Below the pieces are notes generated by a model. The model ran no database searches and had not been told where the DNA came from. It saw nothing but the letters and a program-made list of their open reading frames with translations. Of a DNA stretch of 64,000 nucleotides, positions 9,539-18,322 are shown piece after piece (positions within the stretch are counted from its first letter, which is position 1; each line of letters starts with the position of its first letter). The translations under genes and the position numbers were made by a program. Source of the DNA: Brevibacterium daeguense (GTDB lineage Bacteria; Actinomycetota; Actinomycetes; Actinomycetales; Brevibacteriaceae); the NCBI RefSeq assembly GCF_021729135.1, contig NZ_JAJTWW010000009.1:1-64000 (forward strand). The letters run 5' to 3'.

Positions 9539-10576
9539 TCAGGGGACGACGAGCGTCTGCACGTCGCGGACGGGGATCCGGGTGGTGCCGCCGCGGCGGA
9601 TCAGGGTGGATTCGCCGTCGGACTGCGCCTCGCTGGGGAAGTCCTGCCAGGTGATGCCGAAGTCGTGGCTGTACTGGACCTGCCAGTACGCGTACGCGCG
9701 CGCCTGGTAGACGTCGTGCGGCTGGGTGGCCGAGGAGCGGGTGTAGGTGTGCCAGCAGGAGTTCGGCGAGGCCTCCTCAGTAGTCCCGTCGACGGGCATG
9801 ATGTCCTCCAGGGAGCAGCGGACCACCGGCTTGCCCGGACCCTCGCCCTCGGGGTGGACCTCCAGAGTGTGGAGGTAGGCCCGCATCTGCAGACCGATGT
9901 CGAGCACCTGGGGCATGGCGATCGGGTCCATGTACTGGATCTCGCCCGGCCGGATCGCCGAGGCGTCCTGGACCTTCATGAAGAAGCGGGTGTCGCTGTT
10001 GACCCGCGCCCCGTCCTCGGGCCGGGCCTCGAGGAAGGTCGGCGGGAAGGTCGAGCCCTGCCACACCGCGTCGGCGAAGATCTTCTGGTCCTCCGTCAGG
10101 TACGTGACCTTCTCCGGGGGCAGGACGGAGTAGCTGTACGACATCTCCGCCTCGTGCGGGTACTGCTCCTGCAGGTTGAGCCCGTCGTAGTTCTCGGTGC
10201 ACACCGTGAGGTAGCGCTTCTCGCCGGGCGGCAGCTCGCCGCTCTGGACGCTCGCGGGGAGGTCCTCCTGCCAGCAGCGCGGGAACGGCGGGCTGACGTG
10301 GACGAACTTCTCCTCCTCGGTGTCCAGCAGCTCACCGATGGTCTGCGGCTCGCCGCCGCCCAGCAGGCCCGGGCAGTGCAGCCCGAAGCCCCACTCGTTG
10401 GCGTACATGCTGCACTGGGCGCCGCCGCCGGTGACGAAGTCGGTGATGAAGCTCAGCGGCGAGTCGCCGCCGATGTCGAGGCCGGGGAACGCCTGAGCCG
10501 GCGGCGCGACGAACATGGTGCCGCCGAGGATCAGGGCGAGCACCGCCGCGATGCGCGTGCGGAGGGAGCGAAGCAT
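9539..10576 (-). CDS. Exported protein of unknown function linked to the type VII-like cluster
   Basis: The 345-residue product begins with a signal peptide (MLRSLRTRIA, a hydrophobic core, then APPAQA as likely cleavage site near residue 30). The mature part contains conserved-looking cysteines and a C-terminal half rich in beta strands, with YWQVQYSHDFGITWQDFP near the end. I do not recognise a family. The ATG at 10576 overlaps the stop of the upstream lipoprotein gene (TGATG) and has AAGGA at good spacing; an ATG nine bases earlier is possible but lies too close to that site. Coupling to the lipoprotein and position just upstream of the LysM and FtsK genes suggest a joint role at the cell envelope. 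Confidence 0.75.
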   Translation of the reverse strand: MLRSLRTRIAAVLALILGGTMFVAPPAQAFPGLDIGGDSPLSFITDFVTGGGAQCSMYANEWGFGLHCPGLLGGGEPQTIGELLDTEEEKFVHVSPPFPRCWQEDLPASVQSGELPPGEKRYLTVCTENYDGLNLQEQYPHEAEMSYSYSVLPPEKVTYLTEDQKIFADAVWQGSTFPPTFLEARPEDGARVNSDTRFFMKVQDASAIRPGEIQYMDPIAMPQVLDIGLQMRAYLHTLEVHPEGEGPGKPVVRCSLEDIMPVDGTTEEASPNSCWHTYTRSSATQPHDVYQARAYAYWQVQYSHDFGITWQDFPSEAQSDGESTLIRRGGTTRIPVRDVQTLVVP

Positions 10577-11211
10577 CACTGCCATTCCTTCTTCTCGAGG
10601 GGAACGTCCGTGCAGTCGACGCCACTGGGGCTGATGACGTCGACCTTCCATCTGTCGTCTTCTCGGATGAGCTCGATCCTGGCCGCCGAGGTCGTCCAGG
10701 TGCCGACGGGTTCGCCCGCCTCGTTCTGCGCCCACCCGGTGTCCACGGAGCAGCCGATCACGCTCGCGTACTGCCCCGAGCTGGTGACGTCCGTGGCCGT
10801 GAAGGGGATCGGGCCGGGGAAGTGCAGGCCTTCGTAGACGGCCATCGTCTGCTCGTTGCGCTCGAACCGCTCCTGCGAGGACGTGTCGCGGAGCTCCTGG
10901 TTGTCGAAATCGCCGTCGTTGACGCCCTTCGCCAGCCCGGAGAAGAAGGTCCTGATCGTCTTGGCCTCTTCGGTCTCATCGGCCTGCCGGATCTCCTCGG
11001 GGACAGCGCCGTCCGCCGCCGAGGCGTCCGTTGGCCGAGTGGAGGTCGGATCGGGTTCCGGCGCGATCGTCGGGGTCGGATCGGCGGCAGCGGGTGCCGC
11101 GGGGGTCACGGAGGAGTCGCCGGTCTGACAGGCCGCCAGCGTCACGCATGACGCCGCGAGGACGACGGCGGAGCACAGGCGCCTGCCCTGGCGTTTCAGC
11201 AGAATCTCCAC
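10576..11211 (-). CDS. Lipoprotein, DUF6318/NTF2-like
   Basis: The product starts with a basic n-region, a hydrophobic core and a lipobox (LAAC, Cys at residue 28), so it should be a membrane-anchored lipoprotein. A Thr/Pro/Ala-rich linker of about 40 residues follows. The globular domain opens with an EEIR..DETEEAKTIRTFFSGLAKGVNDGD helix, resembling the helix that starts NTF2-like/DUF6318 folds in actinobacterial lipoproteins. The start is a GTG at 11211. It is the first gene of the minus-strand run that leads into the exported protein, the LysM protein and the FtsK ATPase, and its stop overlaps the next start. The DUF6318 assignment is tentative. Confidence 0.75.
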   Translation of the reverse strand: MEILLKRQGRRLCSAVVLAASCVTLAACQTGDSSVTPAAPAAADPTPTIAPEPDPTSTRPTDASAADGAVPEEIRQADETEEAKTIRTFFSGLAKGVNDGDFDNQELRDTSSQERFERNEQTMAVYEGLHFPGPIPFTATDVTSSGQYASVIGCSVDTGWAQNEAGEPVGTWTTSAARIELIREDDRWKVDVISPSGVDCTDVPLEKKEWQ

Positions 11212-11703
11212 TGCACGGCTTTCGGGTTCGGGGATGGGGATGCGGTGAGCTGTCGGGAGTCGGATATGCGTCCCGACGGCCGGGCACTCACGCGCAACAG
11301 TCTAGGCCGGAGAGGTGCGCCCACCAAGCGTCGTGACGAACACCGCCGTGAAGATTAAGGAAACCCGACGGTGAATCCGTCCGGAGTTTGCCGTGAGTTC
11401 ATCCACCGCGCCTCTCAGCCCGCGGAAACTGCCCAGGGTGTCATCGGAGTGAATCGGGCCTGACGCGGGTCGACGGCCCGGCCTGCTCCTCCTGCGTGCG
11501 CCGGCGTGGGGAATCAGGAACTGTCCGGGCGATGAACGCCCCGTGTCCAGGCCTTCACGCCGGCGTCGCTTCCGAGCAAGCTCGAGTGCCTACTGTTCGA
11601 CACGGACCGCCGGTCGCCCCTCGATCGGCGGCTTCCGCACTCACATCGATCAGATCTCGAGCTGATGTGGCCTTCACACACCAACCGAATGAGAGAAGAT
11701 ACC
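11212..11703. other. Divergent intergenic region between lipoprotein and alkaline phosphatase
   Basis: About 490 bases without a credible gene. It must hold the divergent promoters of the minus-strand secretion-linked operon and the plus-strand alkaline phosphatase. A stretch near 11340-11410 is relatively AT-rich. One GTTCATCCACC word (near 11397) resembles a single unit of an actinobacterial PHO box, but there is no second direct repeat, so no operator is claimed. Confidence 0.4.
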
Positions 11704-13209
11704 GTGACGCAGTCCATCTCCCGCGCAGTCGCCGGAGCGATCTCTGCCGCAGCCCTGGCCGTTGCCGTGACGGCAGCCGGATCCGTGACTCCGGCGCTCG
11801 CCGCCCCGCCCAGCGCAGGTCCGAAGAACGTCATCTACATGATCGGCGACGGCATGGGGTACAACCATGTCGCCGGCACCAACATCTTCGAAACCGGTCA
11901 AGCCATGTACCAGACCGAGGAGGATGAGGACGGCAACGTCACCGAACTTGACGGCGATCCCGTTCAGGTCTATGAGCAGGACGATTTCAACCGCGTGGCA
12001 TTGTCGACCTACCAGCACGGCAACGACTACGACGGTGAAGCCGCATGGAGCGACTTCGGCTATGTCAACGAGGACGTCACCGACTCGGCCGCCGCGGGAA
12101 CCGCGATGGCCACCGGCCAGAAGACCACCAACGGCGTCCTCGGGCAGCACCCGGAGACCGGCGATCACCTGACCAACCTCTCGGAAGTCGCCCGCGAAAC
12201 CGGACGGTCGAGCGGCGTCGTCTCCTCCGTGCAGTACAACCACGCCACACCGGCATCCTTCGCGGTGTCGAACATCAACCGCAACAACTACGTGGAGATC
12301 GGCAGCGACATGATCAATGCCGAGCACCTCGATGTCGTCATGGGCGCCGGCCACCCGGAGTTCGATGACAACGGCGAGCCGCAGGAGGCGTCCTACGACT
12401 ACATCGGCGCTGACGACTACGCGGCGGTCTCGAGCGGCGAGACCGAGTGGGACTACGTCGAAGACGTCAGCGATTTCGAAGCCCTTGCCTCCGGTGAGCT
12501 CGAATCCGACAAGCTGTTCGGCCTGGCTCAGGTCGCCACCACACTGCAGCAGGCTCGCTCCGACTCAGGTGAACTGCCGGGTGAGCACCTCAACGACAAT
12601 GTCCCGGACCTGAGCACGATGTCGGAGGGCGCGCTGAACGTGCTTGGCGACAACGACGAGGGCTTCCACCTGATGATCGAGGGCGGCGCCATCGACTGGA
12701 CCGGCCACGCGAACGACACCGTCCGCAATATCGAGGAGCAGCAGGACTTCAACGCCGCAGTGGAATCCGTGGTGGACTGGGTCGAGGACCACTCCTCGTG
12801 GAAGGACACCCTGCTGATCGTCACCGCCGACCATGAGACCGGCTACCTGTGGGGCGAGGACTCCGACCCGGACTACACCCCGCTGTCCGGTGCAGCCGGT
12901 GAGCTGCCGGAGGTCGGCTGGCACTCGACGAACCACACCAACCACTTGGTGCCGTTCTACTTCAAGGGCGCCGGCTCTGAGCAGCTGATGCGTCTGGCAG
13001 ACGAGGAGGACCCGGCCCGCGGCGCGTATCTGGACAATGTGGAGCCGGCCAGGCTGCTCATGGAGACGTGGGCCGAGGGTGACGAGTCCGGGCACCCGGG
13101 CAACCCGCCGAAGCACGCTGAGCCGAACGGACCACCCTCGCATGCCAACCCGGGAGTCGGCTCTTCCGCCAATCCGCCGGCGCACGCCAACGAGAACGCA
13201 CGACGATGA
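11704..13209 (+). CDS. phoA: Secreted alkaline phosphatase (PhoA family)
   Basis: The enzyme hydrolyses phosphate monoesters outside the cell to supply phosphate. From the GTG at 11704 (AGAGAAG six bases upstream) the 501-residue protein has a signal peptide ending near TPALA. It shows the family's metal-binding GDGMG (Asp49), the nucleophile motif DSAAAGTA (Ser128), EGGAIDW and TADHETG, in the normal order. After the catalytic domain there is a tail of about 35 residues rich in Pro, Asn, Ala and His, without membrane anchor or sortase motif. An ATG at 11689 would be an alternative start. It is monocistronic, ending before a strong hairpin. Confidence 0.95.
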   Translation: MTQSISRAVAGAISAAALAVAVTAAGSVTPALAAPPSAGPKNVIYMIGDGMGYNHVAGTNIFETGQAMYQTEEDEDGNVTELDGDPVQVYEQDDFNRVALSTYQHGNDYDGEAAWSDFGYVNEDVTDSAAAGTAMATGQKTTNGVLGQHPETGDHLTNLSEVARETGRSSGVVSSVQYNHATPASFAVSNINRNNYVEIGSDMINAEHLDVVMGAGHPEFDDNGEPQEASYDYIGADDYAAVSSGETEWDYVEDVSDFEALASGELESDKLFGLAQVATTLQQARSDSGELPGEHLNDNVPDLSTMSEGALNVLGDNDEGFHLMIEGGAIDWTGHANDTVRNIEEQQDFNAAVESVVDWVEDHSSWKDTLLIVTADHETGYLWGEDSDPDYTPLSGAAGELPEVGWHSTNHTNHLVPFYFKGAGSEQLMRLADEEDPARGAYLDNVEPARLLMETWAEGDESGHPGNPPKHAEPNGPPSHANPGVGSSANPPAHANENARR

Positions 13210-13256
13210 TCTCCTCGTGCGCTGAACTTATCTGAATTCAGTGCGCGAGTGACCCC

Positions 13257-13290
13257 ATCGGCCGGATCCGCGCTCGCGGATCCGGCCGAT
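13257..13290. terminator. Strong bidirectional hairpin terminator
   Basis: Perfect 14-base arms (13257-13270 ATCGGCCGGATCCG and 13277-13290) surround a 6-base loop between the convergent alkaline phosphatase and lipoprotein genes, so the hairpin can serve both. Confidence 0.75.
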
Positions 13291-13322
13291 GTTCGTGGAC
13301 AGGGGCACCGCCCCAGTGTGCG

Positions 13323-13841
13323 TCAGATGCCGGCGGGGTGCGGCTCCGGGCCCGTCGCGCAGGGAGTCGACAGTGACACCGTGACCCAGCCGCGGTTGGC
13401 GTCGGAGCCCGCCTTCACGGTCGCGGCGAGCAGCCCGTCGGAGCGCCGAAAGCGCAGCCCCGGCTCGCTGTTCGGTCCGACGGCCGCCTGACGCCCGATG
13501 TCCGACTGTCGCTCGCTGCCGGGCTTGAGCTGATTGTCCGACTGCCATCCGGCGAACACCTCGGCGGCCGCCGCGGGCGCCCCGGAGAGGAGTCGGGCGT
13601 CGGGCGCGGTAGCCCAGTAGTCCTGCACCGTCACCTGCCACGGGCCGTTCGGATCGCTCGGGTCCGCGCAGGGCGTGACCTTCGGCGTGCCGGCCATCGT
13701 CGGCGACGCGTCCCCGAGCAGCCGGCCGAACTCGTCGAGCAGCGGCCGGATCGCAGCGGCGGCGGAAGCGAAGTCGGGTGAGTCGGTGGTCAGCGCGCCG
13801 GCGGGACCGTGGGCGGCGCGGTGCGGGTTCGTGTCGGGCAT
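13323..13841 (-). CDS. Small lipoprotein-like protein with a likely frameshifted 5' end
   Basis: The frame reads 172 residues from an ATG at 13841. Upstream in the same frame the sequence continues without a stop through a hydrophobic stretch ending in a lipobox (LTGC, Cys codon at 13857-13859), but this frame has no start codon. In another frame, an ATG at 13945 overlaps the stop of the hydrolase gene (ATGA) and begins a typical n-region (MTRSPRP). One extra base in the C-rich run near 13917-13928 would join the two into a complete lipoprotein. The body ends in beta-rich sequence (GLRFRRSDGLLAATV, WVTVSLSTPC) resembling small actinobacterial lipoproteins. As last gene of a WXG-like/hydrolase operon it is a candidate immunity or envelope partner. 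Confidence 0.65.
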   Translation of the reverse strand: MPDTNPHRAAHGPAGALTTDSPDFASAAAAIRPLLDEFGRLLGDASPTMAGTPKVTPCADPSDPNGPWQVTVQDYWATAPDARLLSGAPAAAAEVFAGWQSDNQLKPGSERQSDIGRQAAVGPNSEPGLRFRRSDGLLAATVKAGSDANRGWVTVSLSTPCATGPEPHPAGI

Positions 13842-13941
13842 GGGGCCTGCTTTCTGGCAGCCGGTGAGGAGTCCGGAGAGGGCGATGAGTCCGAAGGAGG
13901 TGAGAGTCCGACGAGCGGGGCGGCGGGGCGCGGCGAGCGGG

Positions 13942-15531
13942 TCATTCGACGGTGTGGAACTCCTCCCGGTACTCGGGATGGTCGATAGGCGTCTCCAGCG
14001 GACCGCCGTGCCACGCCGGGTGCGTTCCCTCCACGGTGATGCGAGCGCCGTCGCCCTGCAGGATCGCCACCATGTTCGCGAACGCGGTGGTCCTGGTGTC
14101 GAAGACCCCGGAGTGGGTATCCGGCGAATCCGCCAGGGTGATGCCGCCCGCCTCGTCGTACCAGCCGGTGTCCACCTGGATCATCCCGTCGGCACGGTCG
14201 GGGTCGGAGCCGTGGACCAGGTCCTGGGTCCAGTTGATCCAGTCCCCGGGGACGGACACGTTGTAGAAGTCGGTGGTCGCGGCCGCGGGATAGTCCTCGA
14301 CGCCGGTCACTCCCGGTCCCAGTCCGGCTGCGTTGACGAAGACCGCGGAGTCGACGACCAGGCCTTCCCGCAGAGCCGTTCCGAGGACGGAGCCGCCGTA
14401 GGAGTGCCCGAAAGCCACGGTTCCCGCCGTGTCGGGCAGACCCAGCCCGTTGATGAGGGCCGGCAGGCGCGGACCCAGATCCTCGGCGAACCTGGTGCGC
14501 GCCGCGCTGATTCCCTGCGGCATCTCACCGCCCATCCAGGCGACGGTCGGCGAGGACCCGGGCGGCACGACGGCGTCGTGGAGGCTCAGCGCCCGGGCCG
14601 AGGTGCCGGCGACGGTGTCGATGTTCGTGCCGGCACCAGGAATCAGGATGCCCACGTCGACGCCGGTGGCGTCGTCCCCGTGCGTGGGGAACTCCCCGAA
14701 CACCTCGGCGAACCGCGAGTGCTCCGGGTCGAAGAGGAGGACCTGGTGGCCGTCCGACTCCACCGGCAGCCCGTCCAGGCCGATCATCTGCGGGGTCTCC
14801 TCGAGCAGCGAGCGGTAGAAGGTGATGCGCTCCGGGCCGCTGTCGGCGGCTGCCGACTCCCGGACGATCGCGGCGGCGATGTTGAGCCGGTTGCCCGCAT
14901 AGCGGTCGGTCGGAGGCACACCGTCGATGTTGGCGAGGTCGGGATAGAGCAGCACCAGCATCCGGCGCTCCGCCGGGTCGAGCGCTCCCAGGTGGGTACG
15001 GAGGAGGTCCTCGGGGACGATCGTCGCCCCGGGCTCGGTCAGCAGGGGAACCGAGTACCAGGGCAGGTTCGGCGGCAACTCACCCTGGAGCTGAGCGATG
15101 AGCTCCGGGTGGGTTTCGAGGGCCAGCTGCGCCTCGCCGGCGGTGAGGCCTGCCAGCGCTGCCCGAATGCCGGCGGGGTCGGCCGACTGGAGGGCGGATT
15201 GGAGCGCCCGTGTTACGGCGGCGACATTCGGGGCCGGCAGGTTCTCGAAGGAGATCTGGTCGCTGATGTCGACGCCGAGCGAGGACTCCAGCCGCCTGCA
15301 CGCAGCCAGATACGCCAGGCGGACACTGATCTCGGTGCTGATCCCCGGAGCCTGCGCGCCGATCCGACGCAGGGTTCCAGCAGGGTCGCGGGCTGCGCTG
15401 ACGCCCAGCGTCGCGAGCTGGTCGACCACGTTGCCGACGTCCCGGGCGAGGGTGGCCGCGGGTGCCTCCAGCCTGCCGACGGCCGCGCCGAGCCCGGCGG
15501 TGCGCTCCTCATGGATGTGCACCGGCGTCAC
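13942..15531 (-). CDS. DUF1023-type alpha/beta hydrolase with helical N-terminal domain
   Basis: The 529-residue protein has a helical N-terminal half (about 1-200) and a C-terminal alpha/beta-hydrolase domain. The nucleophile elbow is GHSYGG (Ser377), followed by a likely acid/His region ending in SPDTHSG (His473). The segment VAWMGGEMPQ upstream of the elbow is typical of the DUF1023 family. The GTG start at 15531 overlaps the upstream stop (GTGA), so it is translationally coupled to the small WXG-like protein. No signal peptide or membrane segment is visible. DUF1023 proteins with helical N-termini are widespread in actinobacteria and often adjoin WXG-type proteins, which makes a secreted effector or enzyme plausible; the substrate is unknown. 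Confidence 0.85.
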   Translation of the reverse strand: MTPVHIHEERTAGLGAAVGRLEAPAATLARDVGNVVDQLATLGVSAARDPAGTLRRIGAQAPGISTEISVRLAYLAACRRLESSLGVDISDQISFENLPAPNVAAVTRALQSALQSADPAGIRAALAGLTAGEAQLALETHPELIAQLQGELPPNLPWYSVPLLTEPGATIVPEDLLRTHLGALDPAERRMLVLLYPDLANIDGVPPTDRYAGNRLNIAAAIVRESAAADSGPERITFYRSLLEETPQMIGLDGLPVESDGHQVLLFDPEHSRFAEVFGEFPTHGDDATGVDVGILIPGAGTNIDTVAGTSARALSLHDAVVPPGSSPTVAWMGGEMPQGISAARTRFAEDLGPRLPALINGLGLPDTAGTVAFGHSYGGSVLGTALREGLVVDSAVFVNAAGLGPGVTGVEDYPAAATTDFYNVSVPGDWINWTQDLVHGSDPDRADGMIQVDTGWYDEAGGITLADSPDTHSGVFDTRTTAFANMVAILQGDGARITVEGTHPAWHGGPLETPIDHPEYREEFHTVE

Positions 15532-15788
15532 GGCAGGAGCTCCTGGGCCTCCAGCAGGGCGGCTTTTGCCTCGGCCTGTGCGGCCAAGGCGCCGAGGGCC
15601 TCCTCGTCGAGTCGCAGCCGGACCGTCCAATCGGCGATCACGTCATTGATCCGGTGCGGATAGGTACCCGACCAGGTGACCTCGTCGGCCAGCGGAGTGA
15701 CCTCGGTCAGGCTGTGGCCGAGCTGCGGGGCAAGACTCCGGCAGGAGGCGGCGAGGGCACGGAGCAGCGCGATCTGGGGATTCGTCAT
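15528..15788 (-). CDS. Small helical WXG-like protein
   Basis: The 86-residue protein is predicted helical, with a mid-sequence WSG (in VTWSGTYPHRINDVI) where WXG100 proteins have their W-x-G turn, followed by a long Ala/Glu/Leu-rich helix. Length and layout fit the WXG100 class, although similarity to the WXG100 gene at 934 is low. The ATG at 15788 has GAGG upstream. Its stop overlaps the start of the DUF1023-type hydrolase, as expected for a partner or chaperone-like subunit needed in equal amounts. Membership in the WXG100 class is inferred from size, helices and one motif. Confidence 0.7.
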   Translation of the reverse strand: MTNPQIALLRALAASCRSLAPQLGHSLTEVTPLADEVTWSGTYPHRINDVIADWTVRLRLDEEALGALAAQAEAKAALLEAQELLP

Positions 15789-15910
15789 AGGGATCAGCCT
15801 CGGAGGGGATGCGGGGATGATGCAGCCCACATTAGCCGTCAGAGCGACCGAGGAGAAGGGGTGTGCGCCCACTCCGGGGGCCGGAGTGGGCGGGGCGGAG
15901 TGGGAGCGGG

Positions 15911-17089
15911 TCAGCGACCGAAGAGCCGCTTGAAGAAGCCCTTCTTCCTGGGCGCTTCCTCGTCCCGTGCTTCCTCGTCCGTCGCGGCTGCTTCCGCGGG
16001 CTCGGCTGCCGGCTCCGAGGCGGGAGTCGGGGCCGGTGCGGGCGCGGGGCTCGGCTCGGGCGCAACGGTCGGCTCGGGGATCGCGGCCGGTGCCTCGGTG
16101 ACGGGTTCGGGTTCCGGCGCGGGCGCCTCGGCGATGGGTTCGGGCGCCTCGGCGACAGGCTCAGGTTCCGGCGCGGGCGCCTCGGGAGCGGTTTCCGGAG
16201 CCGGTGCCTCCGCAACCGGCTCGGGCTCCGGCGTCTCGGAAACCGGTTCGGGCACGGGCGCGACGGTGGGTGCTTCCGCAGCAGGTGCGGGCTCCGGCAC
16301 GGGTGCCGCCACGACCGGCTCTGGCACCGGCGCGGGCTCGGGTGCGGCTGTCGGCTGGGCGGCCGCCGCCTCGGCGAACTGCTCGGCGGCCTCGCCCTCC
16401 AGCGGCAGGTGCGGCAGGCATTCGGTGATCCGGTTGTGCTCGTCGAAGGTGACATCCGCGGAGCCGTCCTCGGCGAGGATGCGCAGCCCGCCGCCGGGCA
16501 GCATCATCAGCGGGAAGCCCCGGCGCTCCGAGTACGCCTGCAGCGCCTCGCGGTGGTCGGTCACGGTGGTCTCGGTGAGCCCCTGGGCCAGCGAGCGGAC
16601 GATCTGCTTGATCTTCGGCGCGGCGGCCTGAAGCTGGGGACCTTCGACGAGCATCCACACGACCGTGCCGCCCCCGGCGGAGGCGGGGTAGTGGGCCCAC
16701 TTCCCGGTGATCTCCTTGGCCGCCAGGATCAGCCGCAGCGGCAGCTCCTCGTCGGCGGTGATCTCGTCGGTCGTCAGCTCGGCGATGTCATGGGCGGCTC
16801 CGTGCCGGCGCACGGCGTGGGACAGTGCCACCACCGGCTCGGGGAAGTCGTTGACGTTGTCCCAGCCCCAGTGCCACGAACCTTGTCCAGCGGCGTGGGT
16901 GCCGATCAGGTGCGCGCGCAGGGTCAGCGGCTCGTCACCGGTGAACTGGAGGGAAGGGTGCTCGGAGAAGTCGACCTCCCACTTGTCGAAATCCAGACCG
17001 GCATCGACGATGCCGAGCCCGAAATGCGTCTGCATCTCCGTGGAGAGGAAGATCGCCCGGTTCACCAGGTTCTGCAGGGAGTCGCTCAT
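15911..17089 (-). CDS. DUF6882-like protein with Ala/Pro/Glu-rich tail
   Basis: The 392-residue protein has an N-terminal globular domain (about 1-225) with SWHWGWDNVNDFP and GGGTVVWMLVEGP, matching the DUF6882 pattern of unknown function. From about residue 235 to 360 it becomes a low-complexity repeat of Ala, Pro, Glu and Val (APEPEPVAEAP type). It ends with a basic amphipathic segment, KKGFFKRLFGR. The tail looks like an extended spacer ending in a membrane- or partner-binding helix. No signal peptide is seen. It lies between purQ and the hydrolase cassette on the same strand, with 120 bases of spacing on the cassette side, so co-transcription is uncertain. Confidence 0.75.
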   Translation of the reverse strand: MSDSLQNLVNRAIFLSTEMQTHFGLGIVDAGLDFDKWEVDFSEHPSLQFTGDEPLTLRAHLIGTHAAGQGSWHWGWDNVNDFPEPVVALSHAVRRHGAAHDIAELTTDEITADEELPLRLILAAKEITGKWAHYPASAGGGTVVWMLVEGPQLQAAAPKIKQIVRSLAQGLTETTVTDHREALQAYSERRGFPLMMLPGGGLRILAEDGSADVTFDEHNRITECLPHLPLEGEAAEQFAEAAAAQPTAAPEPAPVPEPVVAAPVPEPAPAAEAPTVAPVPEPVSETPEPEPVAEAPAPETAPEAPAPEPEPVAEAPEPIAEAPAPEPEPVTEAPAAIPEPTVAPEPSPAPAPAPTPASEPAAEPAEAAATDEEARDEEAPRKKGFFKRLFGR

Positions 17090-17151
17090 GACCCCAGACT
17101 ACCCACTCCCCCATGCACGGCAGCGGAAGCCGTGCATGGGTATGGGGCGGA

Positions 17152-17934
17152 TCAGGCGTTGACGAGCGTGGCGAGCACCGAGGTGAAGATCCCCTGCCCG
17201 TCGGTGCCGGTGCGGATGCCGTCCTCGGTGTCCGGTCCGTAGCCCGCCTCGACGGCGTGCTCCGGGTGCGGCATGAGGCCCACGACATTGCCGCGCTCGT
17301 TGCTGATGCCCGCGATCGCCCGCCGGGAGCCGTTCGGGTTGGGACCGAGGTAGCGGAACACCACCCGGCCGGTGCCCTCGAGCTCGTCGAGCACCTCCTC
17401 GGAGGCCATGTAGCCGCCCTCGCCGTTCTTCAGCGGGATGACGATCTCCTGACCTTCCGCGAACTGGTTCGTCCACGCGGTCGAGGTGCTCTCGACGATG
17501 AGTCGCTGGTCGCGGCAGGTGAACTTCTGGTTCTCGTTGCGCACCAGCGCACCCGGCAGCAGGTGGGCTTCGCACAGCACCTGGAAGCCGTTGCAGATCC
17601 CGAGCACGGGCATGCCGCCCTGCGCGGCGTCGATCACGGACTCCATGATCGGGGCGAAGCGGGCGATCGCGCCGCAGCGCAGGTAGTCGCCGTAGGAGAA
17701 GCCGCCGGGCAGGACCACGGCGTCGACGTCGGTGAGGCTGGTGTCGCGGTGCCACAGCTGGACCGGCCGGGCACCGGCGAGGGACACGGCGCGCATCGCG
17801 TCACGGTCGTCGAGCGAACCGGGGAACGTCACCACACCGATCCGAGCACCCGAGGCGCCAGGGGTGGGGGAGGTGGACTGCGGGGCTCCGATCAGCGGGC
17901 CGCCGGCGGTGTACTGAGAGCGATCGCCGCTCAT
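17152..17934 (-). CDS. purQ: Phosphoribosylformylglycinamidine synthase subunit PurQ
   Basis: PurQ is the glutaminase subunit of FGAM synthase; it makes ammonia for the fourth step of purine synthesis in complex with PurS and PurL. The 260-residue protein is a class I glutamine amidotransferase: [14 protein letters not shown], the nucleophile elbow GICNGFQ (catalytic Cys) and the His/Glu pair in MPHPEHAVE. The first 30 residues are an unusual Ser/Pro/Gly-rich extension before [10 protein letters not shown]. It overlaps purS by four bases (ATGA), so the two are coupled. purL, usually next, does not follow here. Confidence 0.97.
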   Translation of the reverse strand: MSGDRSQYTAGGPLIGAPQSTSPTPGASGARIGVVTFPGSLDDRDAMRAVSLAGARPVQLWHRDTSLTDVDAVVLPGGFSYGDYLRCGAIARFAPIMESVIDAAQGGMPVLGICNGFQVLCEAHLLPGALVRNENQKFTCRDQRLIVESTSTAWTNQFAEGQEIVIPLKNGEGGYMASEEVLDELEGTGRVVFRYLGPNPNGSRRAIAGISNERGNVVGLMPHPEHAVEAGYGPDTEDGIRTGTDGQGIFTSVLATLVNA

Positions 17935-18266
17935 CGGGCACTCGCCTCGACGTCGTTGGCCTCCGCGACCGCATCCGACGCGGCGCCGATCGCCGTCGAC
18001 GGGTGCTCGGCCCTGGCCTCTGCGGCCTCTTCGCGGATCGCGACGACGTCCTCGATGACGGGGTTGGACAGCAGAGTGGTGGCCGCCCGCTCGATCTCGG
18101 CGATCACCTCGGGGGTGGCCTCGCCCTCGAACGTCAGCTCGAACCGCTTGCCCTGGCGGACCTCGAAGCCCTCGATGCCCAGTCGCTGCAGACCAGTTCC
18201 GATCGCCTTGCCCTGCGGGTCGAGGATCTCCGGCTTCGGCATGACCTCGACGACGACACGTCCCAT
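17931..18266 (-). CDS. purS: Phosphoribosylformylglycinamidine synthase subunit PurS
   Basis: PurS is the small bridging subunit of the three-part FGAM synthase. The core, [22 protein letters not shown] through [10 protein letters not shown], is the complete PurS fold of about 80 residues; a further 30-residue Ala/Glu-rich tail is unusual. The ATG at 18266 gives the standard N-terminus; a GTG two codons earlier (18272) has slightly better spacing from GAAGGGA. A TAGAAT box at 18323-18328 (minus strand) could be the -10 element, giving a leader of roughly 50 bases. Confidence 0.95.
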   Translation of the reverse strand: MGRVVVEVMPKPEILDPQGKAIGTGLQRLGIEGFEVRQGKRFELTFEGEATPEVIAEIERAATTLLSNPVIEDVVAIREEAAEARAEHPSTAIGAASDAVAEANDVEASAR

Positions 18267-18322
18267 GTCCACACGTTTCCCTTCAGGATGACTCTGCTTG
18301 TCCACCGACAATGCTCCTCCAT

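Noticed and set aside
11397..11407. GTTCATCCACC as PHO box for the alkaline phosphatase
   Set aside because: Only one unit is present; known PHO boxes need at least two direct repeats, and it lies 300 bases from the start codon.
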